DNA of 64,000 nt, taken from NCBI RefSeq assembly GCF_900168125.1, contig NZ_FUZF01000002.1, positions 366,464-430,463 of the forward strand, in the 5' to 3' direction. How positions within the stretch are numbered: position 1 is the first letter of the stretch; each line of letters starts with the position of its first letter. The DNA is from Sphingobacterium nematocida. Lineage in GTDB: Bacteria; Bacteroidota; Bacteroidia; Sphingobacteriales; Sphingobacteriaceae. Below are positions 8,565 through 18,456 of this stretch, piece by piece. The position numbers were made by a program, and so were the translations under genes. The notes under the pieces are model-generated. The model had not been told where the DNA came from. It did not search any database and saw only the letters and a program-made list of their open reading frames with translations.

Positions 8565-9737
8565 CTAAAACGCATTTATATTTAGATACTCAACCTGATA
8601 GTTCTTGACTTGGTGAAGATCTACATGTTTCTTTTCAGAGACTTTCTTACCCAGATCTATTTGAATATACAGCCACATCGAAACAAATAATACCAGGTTG
8701 TTTTCAAAATAATTATGATTGGTAAGCATGTACATTACTAAAGAAAATGAAACCAGAAAAATTACCGGATTATCATGAAACATTCTTATGCCATTAATTA
8801 AAAAAGATCCATATATCCATAGAAAATAGAGAAGGACAAAAAAGCCAGCTTCACCAATAACCATTAAAAAAGTGTTGTGTACACCATTTTTTACGGTGTA
8901 AGTATTGTATTCAGGTCCAAAAATTTCTCCGCTAAAGGAATGGTATCCATTACCCAAGATTGGATTGTTTAAAATTTGATTATAATAATGGGACCAGGTT
9001 TCTGTTCTCGATTCTTCTTTTAAATCATCATTTACTTTTCCTTCAAGTATTCCTGAAAATGCATGCATTCTTTTCGTACTTAAATCCAGCTTATCTCCAA
9101 ATGAAAGAAACAGACCAAATAAAACAATACCTACTAGTATTTTATATACATTTTTATAATTGATCAACAAAGATATCAAATTGACTAATATCCAGATAAA
9201 TAAGAAAGTCCTGGAGAAAGTAAGAAAGCCGGCCATTGAAAATAGTAATTGGCCAATGATTTTTAATTTTTTGTTATTTATTGAAAAACTCAGAGAATAA
9301 CCTAATATACAAGCATAGCCAGCTGCATTAGGGTTAATATAATACCCCCTATACCTGCCACCAATACCTTCAATAAAAATAGATTCAAAAATTATACTTA
9401 AACATCCTAGTAAAAGCACTATATATATGTCTTCCTTTGTGGTATCGCTTACAACACTTGCTCCCATAACTATGACAATAAAATATTTTATAAGCGTTAC
9501 TAAATAACCATCGTCATTTTGTGCACTGACTATTATCGATATCAAAAAGAATAAAAGGCCAAATACGATAAAAGGAACTATCGGCTTCTTATTCTCACTG
9601 AAAAAGTAATAAACGATTATGAGCAGGAAGGTGCTGTAGCTTAAAAGTTGACCAATTGCGGCATTAGCTTTAACCAAGAAATAACTTGGAAGATTGCAGA
9701 AAACTAAGAATAAAATAATAATCTTAAGATATTTCAT
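8565..9737 (-). CDS. O-antigen/exopolysaccharide polymerase (Wzy/O-antigen ligase family)
   Basis: A 390-residue integral membrane protein with about ten hydrophobic segments, beginning MKYLKIIILFLVFCNLPSYFL. A larger extracytoplasmic loop lies around residues 215-290 and contains ETWSHYYNQILNNPILGNGYHSF and a following HNTFLMVIGEAG. The G.G...F...HN.FL pattern is typical of the Wzy_C/O-antigen ligase superfamily. It would polymerise flipped repeat units at the periplasmic face. Wzy proteins diverge strongly, so the assignment rests on topology, these motifs and the wzx/wzc context. Confidence 0.82.
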   Translation of the reverse strand: MKYLKIIILFLVFCNLPSYFLVKANAAIGQLLSYSTFLLIIVYYFFSENKKPIVPFIVFGLLFFLISIIVSAQNDDGYLVTLIKYFIVIVMGASVVSDTTKEDIYIVLLLGCLSIIFESIFIEGIGGRYRGYYINPNAAGYACILGYSLSFSINNKKLKIIGQLLFSMAGFLTFSRTFLFIWILVNLISLLINYKNVYKILVGIVLFGLFLSFGDKLDLSTKRMHAFSGILEGKVNDDLKEESRTETWSHYYNQILNNPILGNGYHSFSGEIFGPEYNTYTVKNGVHNTFLMVIGEAGFFVLLYFLWIYGSFLINGIRMFHDNPVIFLVSFSLVMYMLTNHNYFENNLVLFVSMWLYIQIDLGKKVSEKKHVDLHQVKNYQVEYLNINAF

Positions 9738-9777
9738 ATCGGAAATTATTTAATGTATAATTATATTTTCTAACTAC

Positions 9778-10668
9778 TTACAATATGGTTCTTATTGTAC
9801 TAAAAGCATTTTGTAGACTGTGATCTCTAACTTCAAATAGGAAATATTTTTTAAGATAATAGAGAAGCAACTTGATTTTTTGAACGCGGGAATATTTAAA
9901 AATTTCAATAATCAAGTACAAATCATCAAGTGTTTTTTGTTTTAAACTTTTTGCTTTTAACATGCTCCAGATGCCTCCCGAATGCTTTCTATAGCAGCAC
10001 ATTATTTCGGGTAAAACATAGATTTTCTTTCCAGAAGTAAATGTTAAATAAAGTTTAAGAAATCTGTCTGGCGCATTAAATTTAAAAAACCAATCTGTTG
10101 AGTAAATTTCTCTAATTTCGGGCGTATTTCTGAAAAGAATTGTATTGAGTACTGTTTCAAAATCATTATCGAATAATATATCCTCAAACGAATAGATTAT
10201 TGGTTTTGGATTTAAATTCATATAATATATTTCATTATTTTCTTTAATCCTTTTCGAATAATGACAACACATTATATACTCCTGATTTTGTTCTAAAAAA
10301 TCAACTTGTTTTTGCAATTTTAAAGGGTCAGTCCAATAATCATCTCCGTCGCATTGGGTTAAATATTTGCCTTTTACCTCTTTATTCAGTCTTACTGCGT
10401 TCTTATGGACACCCACGTTAGATTCTGAAGTAATTAATTTTATTTTATCAGGATGTTTTAGCACATATTCTTCTACAATTTTTCTGGTATTATCGGTAGA
10501 ACAATCTTCTCCGATAAGAATCTCAAATTTAAAAGATGTTTGTTGCATCAAGTAGCCCTCAATAGCCTGTGCTATATACTTCTCATGATTGTAAGTTACA
10601 CAGCAGATGCTAACCATCACTTCTGTTTCTATACTTTTCATAGCTGGTTTACTTTTTTTCATGACCAT
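9778..10668 (-). CDS. Glycosyltransferase family 2 (GT-A fold)
   Basis: A 296-residue inverting-type glycosyltransferase. The N-terminal GT-A nucleotide-binding region has MVSICCVTYNHEKYIAQAIEGYLMQ, EILIGEDCSTDNTRKIVEEY, and the metal-binding QCDGDDYWTDPLKLQKQ (DxD-like DGDD, then W.DP). ATG at 10668 overlaps the upstream aminotransferase by 20 bp; ATG at 10662 is an alternative. It belongs to the set of repeat-unit transferases in this locus. The specificity is unknown. Confidence 0.88.
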   Translation of the reverse strand: MVMKKSKPAMKSIETEVMVSICCVTYNHEKYIAQAIEGYLMQQTSFKFEILIGEDCSTDNTRKIVEEYVLKHPDKIKLITSESNVGVHKNAVRLNKEVKGKYLTQCDGDDYWTDPLKLQKQVDFLEQNQEYIMCCHYSKRIKENNEIYYMNLNPKPIIYSFEDILFDNDFETVLNTILFRNTPEIREIYSTDWFFKFNAPDRFLKLYLTFTSGKKIYVLPEIMCCYRKHSGGIWSMLKAKSLKQKTLDDLYLIIEIFKYSRVQKIKLLLYYLKKYFLFEVRDHSLQNAFSTIRTIL

Positions 10669-11815
10669 TTATGACTTTTTCTATTCGATTGGCAATCAAT
10701 TCTCCAAAGCCTTTTTGTGTATTAATGGTTTTCACAGGGTATTTCTGTGCTCTCAATAATATACGTGAAATCATATCCAGATCGGGGATGGTGAGTGTAT
10801 CATACAGAGGCAGGCAAACAATTCTCTTTACCACAGAATCGCAAACGGGCATTCTTTTACGGCTTACAAACGGTAATGTAGCCAAAGAAGGAAAAAAATA
10901 CCTTCTGCAATATACACCCGCCAATTCAAGTTTGACAATACAATCATGCATCAGTTCTTCTGAATCGAAAAGAATTGGACAGTAGGCGTAGTTGTAATCG
11001 GGAGCAGAATCAATGAACTGAAATTTAACTTTTAACTTTTTCAGGTTCTCTCGGTAATGCAGAGACAAAGATCTTCTCTTTTCGAGAATGGCATCAATAT
11101 GTCCTAGATTACACAACCCCATAGCTGCATGAAATTCCGAATTTTTTGCATTTATACCTGCCAGCGCAAGGGTATCGGGACCGCTGTATCCAAAATTTCG
11201 CATAAATGCCATTTTCTCTAACAATTCTGGTTTTTTAGTAAAAACCGCTCCACCTTCTATCGTGTGAAACAATTTAGTGGCGTGAAAGCTTGTAGTACTA
11301 ATGTCTCCATATTCAAAAACTGATCTGTTTTTATATTTTGTTCCGAAACAATGCGCAGCATCATATATCACCTTTAAACCATGTTTATCAGCAATACTTT
11401 GTATTGCATCAATATTACATGGGTTGCCATAAACATGGGTTGCCAATATCGCGGAGGTTTTAGGGGTAATTGCAGCTTCGATTTTATTGGGATCAATATT
11501 GAACGTATCCGGATCGATATCCACATATACTGGTTTGCAGCCCTGCCATAAAATACTATTTGTCGTAGCAACAAAAGAGAATGGAGTTGTAATAACTTCT
11601 CCTTTCAATTCCAATGCTCTAATAGCCATTTGGAGAGCAATAGTACCATTGGATACATATAATAAATAATCTAGATTTAGATACTGTTTGAGTTTAAGTT
11701 CCAAATCATTAACCAGAGGGCCGTTATTGGTTAACCATTGGCGGTCCCAAATACTTTTTACATAGTTTTCAAATTCCTCTACTCTAGGAAGAAATGGCTT
11801 AGTTACTGGTATCAT
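10649..11815 (-). CDS. DegT/DnrJ/EryC1/StrS family PLP-dependent sugar aminotransferase
   Basis: A 388-residue aminotransferase, the second of two in the cluster. Key features are MIPVTKPFLPRVEEF, SNGTIALQMAIRAL, GEVITTPFSFVATTNSILW, IYDAAHCFGTKY and the PLP lysine in SFHATKLFHTIEGGA. It is of standard family length and would aminate a keto-deoxy nucleotide sugar such as a TDP- or UDP-linked sugar. Its start overlaps the stop of the flippase gene by 4 bp (11812-11815), indicating tight coupling. Confidence 0.9.
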   Translation of the reverse strand: MIPVTKPFLPRVEEFENYVKSIWDRQWLTNNGPLVNDLELKLKQYLNLDYLLYVSNGTIALQMAIRALELKGEVITTPFSFVATTNSILWQGCKPVYVDIDPDTFNIDPNKIEAAITPKTSAILATHVYGNPCNIDAIQSIADKHGLKVIYDAAHCFGTKYKNRSVFEYGDISTTSFHATKLFHTIEGGAVFTKKPELLEKMAFMRNFGYSGPDTLALAGINAKNSEFHAAMGLCNLGHIDAILEKRRSLSLHYRENLKKLKVKFQFIDSAPDYNYAYCPILFDSEELMHDCIVKLELAGVYCRRYFFPSLATLPFVSRKRMPVCDSVVKRIVCLPLYDTLTIPDLDMISRILLRAQKYPVKTINTQKGFGELIANRIEKVINGHEKK

Positions 11816-13254
11816 CTTTTTAGAATTAATTGTTTAAAATCTATTATTGCCGTAAGGTTTATAAGATTGCTGATACTTAAATAAGTAAGAGCGTAAAACA
11901 CCGCACTTATGATAATCCGTGTCAAATTGTTAATATTAAAAGAATCCACTAAGAAAGAATCAAGAAGATAAGTTGAAATACCAATAAAGACAGATAAGAT
12001 TATGGTGGGTAAAATATCAAATATCTGTTCTTTGACCGGATAGTTAATCATCTTTCCACTATAGATTGTGTTGATGTAAAATCCAATAAAATTAAAGGAT
12101 AATTGAAAATATAACAGGCCGTAAATACCGAATGGTATTACACTCAAAATGCCTATTACACTTAGTACTTTTTTAATAACCTCCAGCTTTAAAAACAAAT
12201 CGCTCCGACCTTTTACCTTTAAAATATTCAAATTATACGCATGAAGGGGCTGCATTACACCAGCAATACAAAGTATTTGAAAATAAGGTACTGCTGGCAA
12301 CCATTTATCGGTTAATAAAAAACTAAAAAGAGGTTGAGCTGCGGCACTCATAAAAATCAGTATGGGAGCATTCCAAAAAATAACCTGCTGCATCACTTTT
12401 TTGTTTACCCTTTTCAATTGCACATTATTATGGGATATTTCTGAAAACATCGGATAGGTGACTTTATTGACAGCTGCTGAAATATTTGCTGTTGGTAGCT
12501 GACTGATAGAATCGGCCCGTGAATAATATCCTAGTTGAGTAGCAGAGTAAAATTTACCTATAATAAGTGTATATATATTCTGGTAAAGGGTGTCAAGTAT
12601 TCCCGATAGGGTCATTTTATAACCAAAATAAAAATGACGGTTAAAACTTGTTTTATCAAATATCAAAGCTGGACGCCAGTCTGAATATATCCAATGAAGT
12701 ATGGTAGACAAAAATGTGGTAAATAAACTCATCCATACCAGACTCCAAACGCCATATCCGGTTTTAGCAAGGATAATTCCTAAAATTCCCCCAGCTAAAG
12801 AGGACGGTATTTGTATGTTTGTTTGTGTTTTAAACCTCATCTCTTTTACAAGACGGGTGTTTTGTACACCAAAGAAAGCATTTAAGATAAATATCAGACT
12901 ATAAACACGAATGATACCTGTAAGAACTTGCTGATGGTAAAACGATGAAATAAGAGGGGCGCAAAAATATAATATAAAATAAAGTATTGTGCTTCCTATC
13001 AAATTAAAATAAAAAACGGTAGAAAAATCTTTTTGATCTGCATCGGTCGTCCGTATAAGCGAAGAAGTAAGACCACTGTCTAGTAATGTATTTCCGATGG
13101 ATATAAATACCGATAACATGGCTATTAACCCAAATTCTGCCGGAGTTAAAATGCGAGCAAGCACTATGGTTATAAAAAAACTAATTAGTTTAGAACCAAA
13201 TTGCTGACCTACTGACCATATTACGCCAGAGATGGTCTTTTCCTTTAAAGTCAT
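11812..13254 (-). CDS. Wzx-type polysaccharide flippase (MOP superfamily)
   Basis: A 480-residue membrane protein with 12 or more hydrophobic segments. It starts MTLKEKTISGVIWSVGQQFGSKLISFF and continues VLARILTPAEFGLIAMLSVF, the signature start of polysaccharide_synt/MviN-like flippases (GVIW..., LAR.LTP.EFG). It would flip undecaprenyl-linked repeat units to the periplasm before polymerisation. It sits between the nucleotide-sugar dehydrogenase and the aminotransferase with almost no spacing. Confidence 0.9.
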   Translation of the reverse strand: MTLKEKTISGVIWSVGQQFGSKLISFFITIVLARILTPAEFGLIAMLSVFISIGNTLLDSGLTSSLIRTTDADQKDFSTVFYFNLIGSTILYFILYFCAPLISSFYHQQVLTGIIRVYSLIFILNAFFGVQNTRLVKEMRFKTQTNIQIPSSLAGGILGIILAKTGYGVWSLVWMSLFTTFLSTILHWIYSDWRPALIFDKTSFNRHFYFGYKMTLSGILDTLYQNIYTLIIGKFYSATQLGYYSRADSISQLPTANISAAVNKVTYPMFSEISHNNVQLKRVNKKVMQQVIFWNAPILIFMSAAAQPLFSFLLTDKWLPAVPYFQILCIAGVMQPLHAYNLNILKVKGRSDLFLKLEVIKKVLSVIGILSVIPFGIYGLLYFQLSFNFIGFYINTIYSGKMINYPVKEQIFDILPTIILSVFIGISTYLLDSFLVDSFNINNLTRIIISAVFYALTYLSISNLINLTAIIDFKQLILKR

Positions 13255-13257
13255 TTG

Positions 13258-14553
13258 TTATAAGCGTGCACTTACCATGGTATTTGGTAAGACTGATTTG
13301 ATGTCGTAAACGACCGTATTTTCTTTGCAAAGCTTTGTAAGGTCGAGGTGTTTAAATTCCTGATGAGCAACGGCTATTAAAATTGCATCATATTGTCTCT
13401 TTTTCGACTCCCCGTTCTGACAAATCACACCATACTCTTGTTTAACTTGATCTGAATTGGCCCAAGGATCGTGAATGCAGACCTTTACTTTATATTCTTC
13501 TAACCTCCTAACTATGTCGATTACCTTTGTATTCCTTACATCAGGACAATTTTCCTTAAAAGTAAATCCTAAAACCAACACATCTGCATCTATGATATGC
13601 GTGCCGTTATAGATCATTTGTTTAATAAGCTGATCTGCTACATAAGCTCCCATTCCATCGTTTACGCGGCGCCCAGCTAAAATAATTTCAGGATGATAAC
13701 CAACTTCCTGTGCTTTTTGTGCAAGGTAATATGGATCAACACCTATACAATGCCCACCGACTAAACCGGGTCTGAAATTCAGGAAATTCCACTTTGTACC
13801 TGCAGCAGTAAGCACTTCAGTGGTATCTATACCCAGTCTGTTAAAAATCATCGCTAATTCATTAACAAATGCAATGTTGATGTCTCTTTGTGCATTTTCT
13901 ATGATCTTTGCTGCTTCTGCGACTTTTATTGATGAGGCTTTGTGTGTGCCTGCCCCAATTACAGATCTATAAAGATTATCAATTGTAGTCGCCGTTTCTG
14001 GTGTAGAGCCCGAAGTTATTTTTAGTATATTGGCAACTGTATGTTCTTTATCTCCAGGATTGATCCGTTCTGGCGAATACCCTACAAAAAAATCTTCGTT
14101 ATAAATTAACCCTGATTTTTCTACTAAAATAGGTACACATTCATCTTCTGTTACACCGGGATATACAGTGGATTCATAAACGACAATATCACCTTTTTTT
14201 AATACACCTGCTACTAGCGCACTTGCTTTTATTAATGGCGTTAAATCTGGTCTATTATTCTTATCAACAGGTGTCGGGACGGTGACTATAAAAACTTGAC
14301 AAGAATTTAATTTGTCTTTTTCGCTCGTGCAATACAATCCATTTGGATCTGTACAGTCAAAAGTTAGCACTTTTTTAAGTTCTTCTTCGCTGACCTCTAA
14401 AGTGCCATCTTTACCTTCGTTAAGTTCATCCACTCTTCGTTGGAGAATATCAAAACCAATAACTTTATGCTTTTTGGCAAACTCTACTGCGAGTGGAAGT
14501 CCAACATACCCAAGACCAATTACGGCTATTCTTGTGGGTTCTATCTTGTGCAT
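13258..14553 (-). CDS. Nucleotide-sugar dehydrogenase (UDP-ManNAcA/UDP-GlcNAcA type)
   Basis: A 431-residue UDP-sugar 6-dehydrogenase of the WecC/TviB/WbpA group that oxidises C6 to a carboxylate using two NAD+. It shows the N-terminal Rossmann loop AVIGLGYVGLPLAVEFA, VFIVTVPTPVD, GDIVVYESTVYPGVTE, the catalytic cysteine in GGHCIGVDPYYLA, and the C-terminal domain with VLGFTFKENCPDVRNTK. The TVYPG and FKENCPDVRN wording fits the N-acetylhexosamine dehydrogenases better than UDP-glucose dehydrogenase. It implies a uronic acid in the exported polymer. Its start overlaps the UpxY gene by 13 bp. Confidence 0.9.
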   Translation of the reverse strand: MHKIEPTRIAVIGLGYVGLPLAVEFAKKHKVIGFDILQRRVDELNEGKDGTLEVSEEELKKVLTFDCTDPNGLYCTSEKDKLNSCQVFIVTVPTPVDKNNRPDLTPLIKASALVAGVLKKGDIVVYESTVYPGVTEDECVPILVEKSGLIYNEDFFVGYSPERINPGDKEHTVANILKITSGSTPETATTIDNLYRSVIGAGTHKASSIKVAEAAKIIENAQRDINIAFVNELAMIFNRLGIDTTEVLTAAGTKWNFLNFRPGLVGGHCIGVDPYYLAQKAQEVGYHPEIILAGRRVNDGMGAYVADQLIKQMIYNGTHIIDADVLVLGFTFKENCPDVRNTKVIDIVRRLEEYKVKVCIHDPWANSDQVKQEYGVICQNGESKKRQYDAILIAVAHQEFKHLDLTKLCKENTVVYDIKSVLPNTMVSARL

Positions 14554-15107
14554 AATGCTGTGTTTAAAGGTGAAGCTTTTACAAGATGATTAATCTCAAT
14601 ACAGGTTACCAATGCACATTCTATATGGTCAAGCGACATTAGTACTGTTTTTCCTTGTACTTTGATTATTTTACCTTCGTGATTATAGAATAAGCCACTT
14701 CTAATTCTTACTCTATCACCAGGCGAAAGATCATTTAGGTTAATTATTTCAAGGTTATTATATGTCTTCACCAGTTCCTTCAGCTGTTCAATTTCTGACT
14801 CCCTTATCACAGCTGGTTTCCCCATAAAATAGATGTAGTTAATTACACCAAGCGTATATCTAACCTTTGTAAGATCTCTATCATCTATTTTAACAAAAAC
14901 ATAACCGGTAAAAAGTGGTACACTAACCTTCTTTTTTCTATCCGCCCATTGGTTTTCGGTAGTTCTTAAGGGACAGAAAGTCTCAACCCCTTGTTCTTGC
15001 AATAGCCTATCAACCTTTTTTTCCCAACGGGGACGTACATAAATAACCAACCAGTTTTTTTCAAGTTTTCTTTTGTAATTTAATCCCATTTCCATTGTTA
15101 GATTCAT
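14541..15107 (-). CDS. UpxY-family transcription antiterminator (NusG N-terminal domain)
   Basis: A 188-residue NusG paralogue. Residues about 18-110 form the NGN domain (NWLVIYVRPRWEKKVDRLL, FCPLRTTENQWADRKKKV, LFTGYVFVKI). A KOW segment follows (SPGDRVRIRSGLFYNHEGKI). UpxY proteins in Bacteroides capsule loci bind RNA polymerase and allow read-through of the long operon. Here the gene sits third after wza and wzc and directly before the sugar genes, matching that role. ATG at 15107 is used; internal ATGs at codons 5 and 7 are possible. Confidence 0.9.
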   Translation of the reverse strand: MNLTMEMGLNYKRKLEKNWLVIYVRPRWEKKVDRLLQEQGVETFCPLRTTENQWADRKKKVSVPLFTGYVFVKIDDRDLTKVRYTLGVINYIYFMGKPAVIRESEIEQLKELVKTYNNLEIINLNDLSPGDRVRIRSGLFYNHEGKIIKVQGKTVLMSLDHIECALVTCIEINHLVKASPLNTALCTR

Positions 15108-15389
15108 TAAGAGGAAGTAAAAAAATGTGTTGTTTTATTAGACCCAATAGAATTTTCCGGACAATATGTAATTCCTGGTTTGCTACTTTGGGGTGCAGGG
15201 CTTCGCCATATCACTTACAGTGATGAGGGTGTGTTTTTGTAAAGTAATTAGACAAAGGGTAAATTAGAGGCGGCTAAAATAATTATTTAAAGATCATTTA
15301 TTTCAAGTCAGGTGCAGCGTAAGTTTATTTATATAATGGTTATTGTTTTAATATTGCAATAGATCTATTTTCTTCTTTTAAGAAGAATG
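15108..15389. other. Non-coding gap between wzc and upxY
   Basis: This 282-bp stretch has no credible ORF. It contains a small dyad (TCACTTACAGTGA, near 15209) and AT-rich sequence. It is a natural place for an internal promoter or an UpxY-responsive leader, but I recognise no JUMPstart/ops-like element. Confidence 0.4.
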
Positions 15390-17678
15390 TTAGTTTGGCA
15401 TGGCATATCCGTAGCCCCCATAACCGTACTTTTGGTTCTTTTCTCTTTTAGCATCGTTAAATACTACCATAAGATTTTTAAGCTTATTTTCGTCGTTAAT
15501 ATCTTTCAGTATAGCTAATTGATAGTTATTTGTGTAGTTATATCTTACCAGATAAATACTCACATCTACATAAGGTGCTAAACTGAAAGCATCAGCTACT
15601 TGTCCAACTGGAGATGTATCTAAAATAATATAGTCAAAGCGTTTTTTTAGTTCGCTTAGGAGTTCATCAACTCTAGGGCTCATTATCATTTCTGCTGGAT
15701 TTTTTGGGATTTCTGAACACCCAATTACACTGACATTATCTGATAATAGACTGGGTTGGATAATATCATCTACAGAAATATATTCATCATCAAGATAATC
15801 TGTAATTCCTAGCGTTGATGATAAGTTTAACTTTTTTAATAGTACGGGTCTCCTTAAATCAAATTCTACAATAACTACTTTTTTACTAAGCATTCCTAAT
15901 GTAGTCGCCAAATTGATGCTAAAAAATGTCTTTCCTTCCCCTTTCATACTGGATGTAACCAATATCACTTTATGACGTTGATTTGTCATAAAGCTTAAAT
16001 TCATTCGTATGTACCTAAATAGTTCGGAAATAGTGGAGCGATGGTCTGTTTGAAAAACATTGGTACCTTTATCTAGATTGTGGGAAAGTTCGCCTAGCAA
16101 TTTTGCACCTGTTAGCTCAATGGTTCTGGCATCCCTAACTTTATTGTTGAAAAATCCTCTAACATAAATAAACCCTGCAGGTATTAAGCATCCGAAGACT
16201 AGGCCACATAAATAAAGCATTTGTGCTTTTGGAGCAATAGGTGCCGTATTATAAGCGGGTCTATCTATAACTTGTGATGTAGGTACAGTTGTAGACAATG
16301 ATAATGCTGTTTCTTCACGTTTTTGCAACAAGTAATGGTATAAGCCAGTTTTCACACTTTGCTCTCTACTTCTTTCCAAAAGTCCTCTTTCTATTGTAGG
16401 GACAGATTTGCTTTTACTATAGAATTGTGAATAATTTTTTTGCAAATTGTTTTTCTGAATATTAAACCCACTTTTAATTGACTTTAAGTTTTCCAGAATA
16501 TTGCTTTTTAAACTTGATAATTGATCATTCAAATTTAAAACAAGAGGATTTTCAACATTAGCTGTACGAAGCATTCTGTTTCTTTCTAACTGTAAATCAT
16601 TAAACTTTCCAATCATCACATTTAGTACAGGATCTTCTATTCCCATGGCGCTTGGCGCTAAACTGCCTTGTGCCTGATTGCTTTGAAAATAACCTTCGAT
16701 AGATTTTACCAGGCCGAGCTTTATAACTGATTCTGCTAACAATTGATTGTATTCAACCGACCTTGTTGCATTTAATTGTGCATCTATGCCTAAATCGGTC
16801 ACTTGATTTTGTTGTTTGAAGTTCTCTACATCTTGTTCCGCTCCAGCTAAGTCGTTTATTAAGTATTTTAATCTGTTATCTATAAACTTAATTGTATTTT
16901 GAGCGATAATATTTTTATTGTTTACATTATTAATATTATAGTTTTCAATAAGATTTGTTAAAATATCTAATCCCCGTTGCGGAATATTATCGTTCAAACT
17001 AATTACAATAGTATTAGCATCTTTAACTACAGGAACTATATTCAACCTAGCTAAGCTGTATGATTCTGTCAGTTTATACAGATCTTGAAAATGAATATTT
17101 ATTTTCCCATATTCATTTTTGAAAGCAGGCCCTTTCTTTATGTGTATTGTATAGTTTTTATTTTTGATAGGTTGATTATAATTTGCAATCAAATTAATAT
17201 TACTATCTGTTAAACGAAATTGGTTGTCGTTAATAGATGTAATTTCTATAGATCTGGAATAAGCCCCTTTTTTTAATTCCTGCACTTCTACTTTAATAGG
17301 TAATGTATTACCGTATAACTCTATTGTTTTAAAACCTGCTTTTTGAAAGTATGATGTCTCCAGATTCAAATCTTTTAAAACTTTAGATATCAGGTCTCTT
17401 GATCTGAAAATTTCAGTTTCATTTTCAACTGTTTTAGTGGTTTGGAACATGTTCAAATCGCTAAAAGCAGTGCCGTTAGACATAGAAGCACCCTCTTTAT
17501 CATCTTGTACTAATAATGTGCTGCTAATTTTATAAACAGGAGGTGTTATGAACAAGAAGCCATAAACGAATGCTATTGCTATCGTAATGCTAATTAAAAA
17601 ATAGGGCCAATTTTTGGTAAACCTTTTCAAAGCCTCTGCAAAATCTTTAGGGCCGTTTAAGTTCTTTTCTGCAAACAT
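15390..17678 (-). CDS. wzc: Wzc-like polysaccharide co-polymerase with fused tyrosine autokinase
   Basis: A 762-residue inner-membrane protein. The N-terminal Wzz domain follows a membrane segment (YFLISITIAIAFVYGFLFI). A long coiled-coil periplasmic region ends at the second segment (MLYLCGLVFGCLIPAGFIYV, about residue 480). The cytoplasmic BY-kinase has Walker A SSMKGEGKTFFSINLA, Walker A' VVIVEFDLRRP and Walker B DYIILDTSP. The C-terminus KYGYGGYGYAMPN carries the tyrosine cluster that is autophosphorylated. It controls chain length and couples polymerisation to export with Wza, whose gene lies 19 bp upstream. Confidence 0.93.
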   Translation of the reverse strand: MFAEKNLNGPKDFAEALKRFTKNWPYFLISITIAIAFVYGFLFITPPVYKISSTLLVQDDKEGASMSNGTAFSDLNMFQTTKTVENETEIFRSRDLISKVLKDLNLETSYFQKAGFKTIELYGNTLPIKVEVQELKKGAYSRSIEITSINDNQFRLTDSNINLIANYNQPIKNKNYTIHIKKGPAFKNEYGKINIHFQDLYKLTESYSLARLNIVPVVKDANTIVISLNDNIPQRGLDILTNLIENYNINNVNNKNIIAQNTIKFIDNRLKYLINDLAGAEQDVENFKQQNQVTDLGIDAQLNATRSVEYNQLLAESVIKLGLVKSIEGYFQSNQAQGSLAPSAMGIEDPVLNVMIGKFNDLQLERNRMLRTANVENPLVLNLNDQLSSLKSNILENLKSIKSGFNIQKNNLQKNYSQFYSKSKSVPTIERGLLERSREQSVKTGLYHYLLQKREETALSLSTTVPTSQVIDRPAYNTAPIAPKAQMLYLCGLVFGCLIPAGFIYVRGFFNNKVRDARTIELTGAKLLGELSHNLDKGTNVFQTDHRSTISELFRYIRMNLSFMTNQRHKVILVTSSMKGEGKTFFSINLATTLGMLSKKVVIVEFDLRRPVLLKKLNLSSTLGITDYLDDEYISVDDIIQPSLLSDNVSVIGCSEIPKNPAEMIMSPRVDELLSELKKRFDYIILDTSPVGQVADAFSLAPYVDVSIYLVRYNYTNNYQLAILKDINDENKLKNLMVVFNDAKREKNQKYGYGGYGYAMPN

Positions 17679-17697
17679 GATCTTATTCCTTAAGTAA

Positions 17698-18456
17698 TTA
17701 ATTTCTTAAAATGGCTGAAATCAGGACAGCTACTGCCGATATAGAAGCGATAACAATAGGCATAATTCTCGTGCTAGGGCTATACTCTATAGCTTTAGAT
17801 TTATCCGGCTCCACATAAACTATATCGTTTTGCATCAGATTAAAAAAGCGATCATTAAGAACATCTTGTTGGTTTAAATTCAACCTTTTCATTGTTCTTT
17901 TTCCATTTTGCTCTCTAATAACTAATACGTTTTCTCGTTTACCATAAACCGTCATATCGCCTGCCATACCAAGCGCCTCTAATAAATTAATATGATCACC
18001 AGGTATGGTAAAGCTCGAGGGTTTATTTACTTCTCCGATTACAGTAATCTTAAAATTTAAAAGTTGTACTTCAACCATTGGTTCTTTAACATATTTAGCT
18101 AGTTTTTCTATTAACACATCTTGGGTTTGTGTTATAGTCAAGCCTTCCACTTTAATATTTCCTATTACGGGCATAGTAATCATTCCGTCTTTAGCAACTC
18201 TATAGCCTGTCGGTCCTTCATAAGTACCTGTTGGTGCATTTTGGCGATTGATCGTAAATAACGTGTTTGATTCCGGGTTAAGACTATTTATATTTATCCT
18301 CAAGAGATCGTTTTGTTGTATTTTTATTGGTTCATCTTGTATGGTTTCCTCGTCGCTTTGCTGAGCTAAATTGCTGAAATAAGCCAAGTCTCTTTTTTGC
18401 GCACATGAGCAAAAAGTGAGAATATATATAATAATTAGCAGGTGTTTTGTTTTCAT
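17698..18456 (-). CDS. wza: Wza-like polysaccharide export lipoprotein
   Basis: A 252-residue outer-membrane export protein. The N-terminus MKTKHLLIIIYILTFCSCAQ is a lipoprotein signal with Cys in the FCSC box. The Poly_export domain is visible at about residues 45-130 (NDLLRININSLNPESN, YRVAKDGMITMPVIGNIKVEG), followed by an SLBB-like domain (FKITVIGEVNKPSSFTIPG, INLLEALGMAGD). A C-terminal hydrophobic segment (IMPIVIASISAVAVLISAIL) is typical of the Bacteroidota form. It is the first gene of the polysaccharide locus. Confidence 0.92.
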   Translation of the reverse strand: MKTKHLLIIIYILTFCSCAQKRDLAYFSNLAQQSDEETIQDEPIKIQQNDLLRININSLNPESNTLFTINRQNAPTGTYEGPTGYRVAKDGMITMPVIGNIKVEGLTITQTQDVLIEKLAKYVKEPMVEVQLLNFKITVIGEVNKPSSFTIPGDHINLLEALGMAGDMTVYGKRENVLVIREQNGKRTMKRLNLNQQDVLNDRFFNLMQNDIVYVEPDKSKAIEYSPSTRIMPIVIASISAVAVLISAILRN

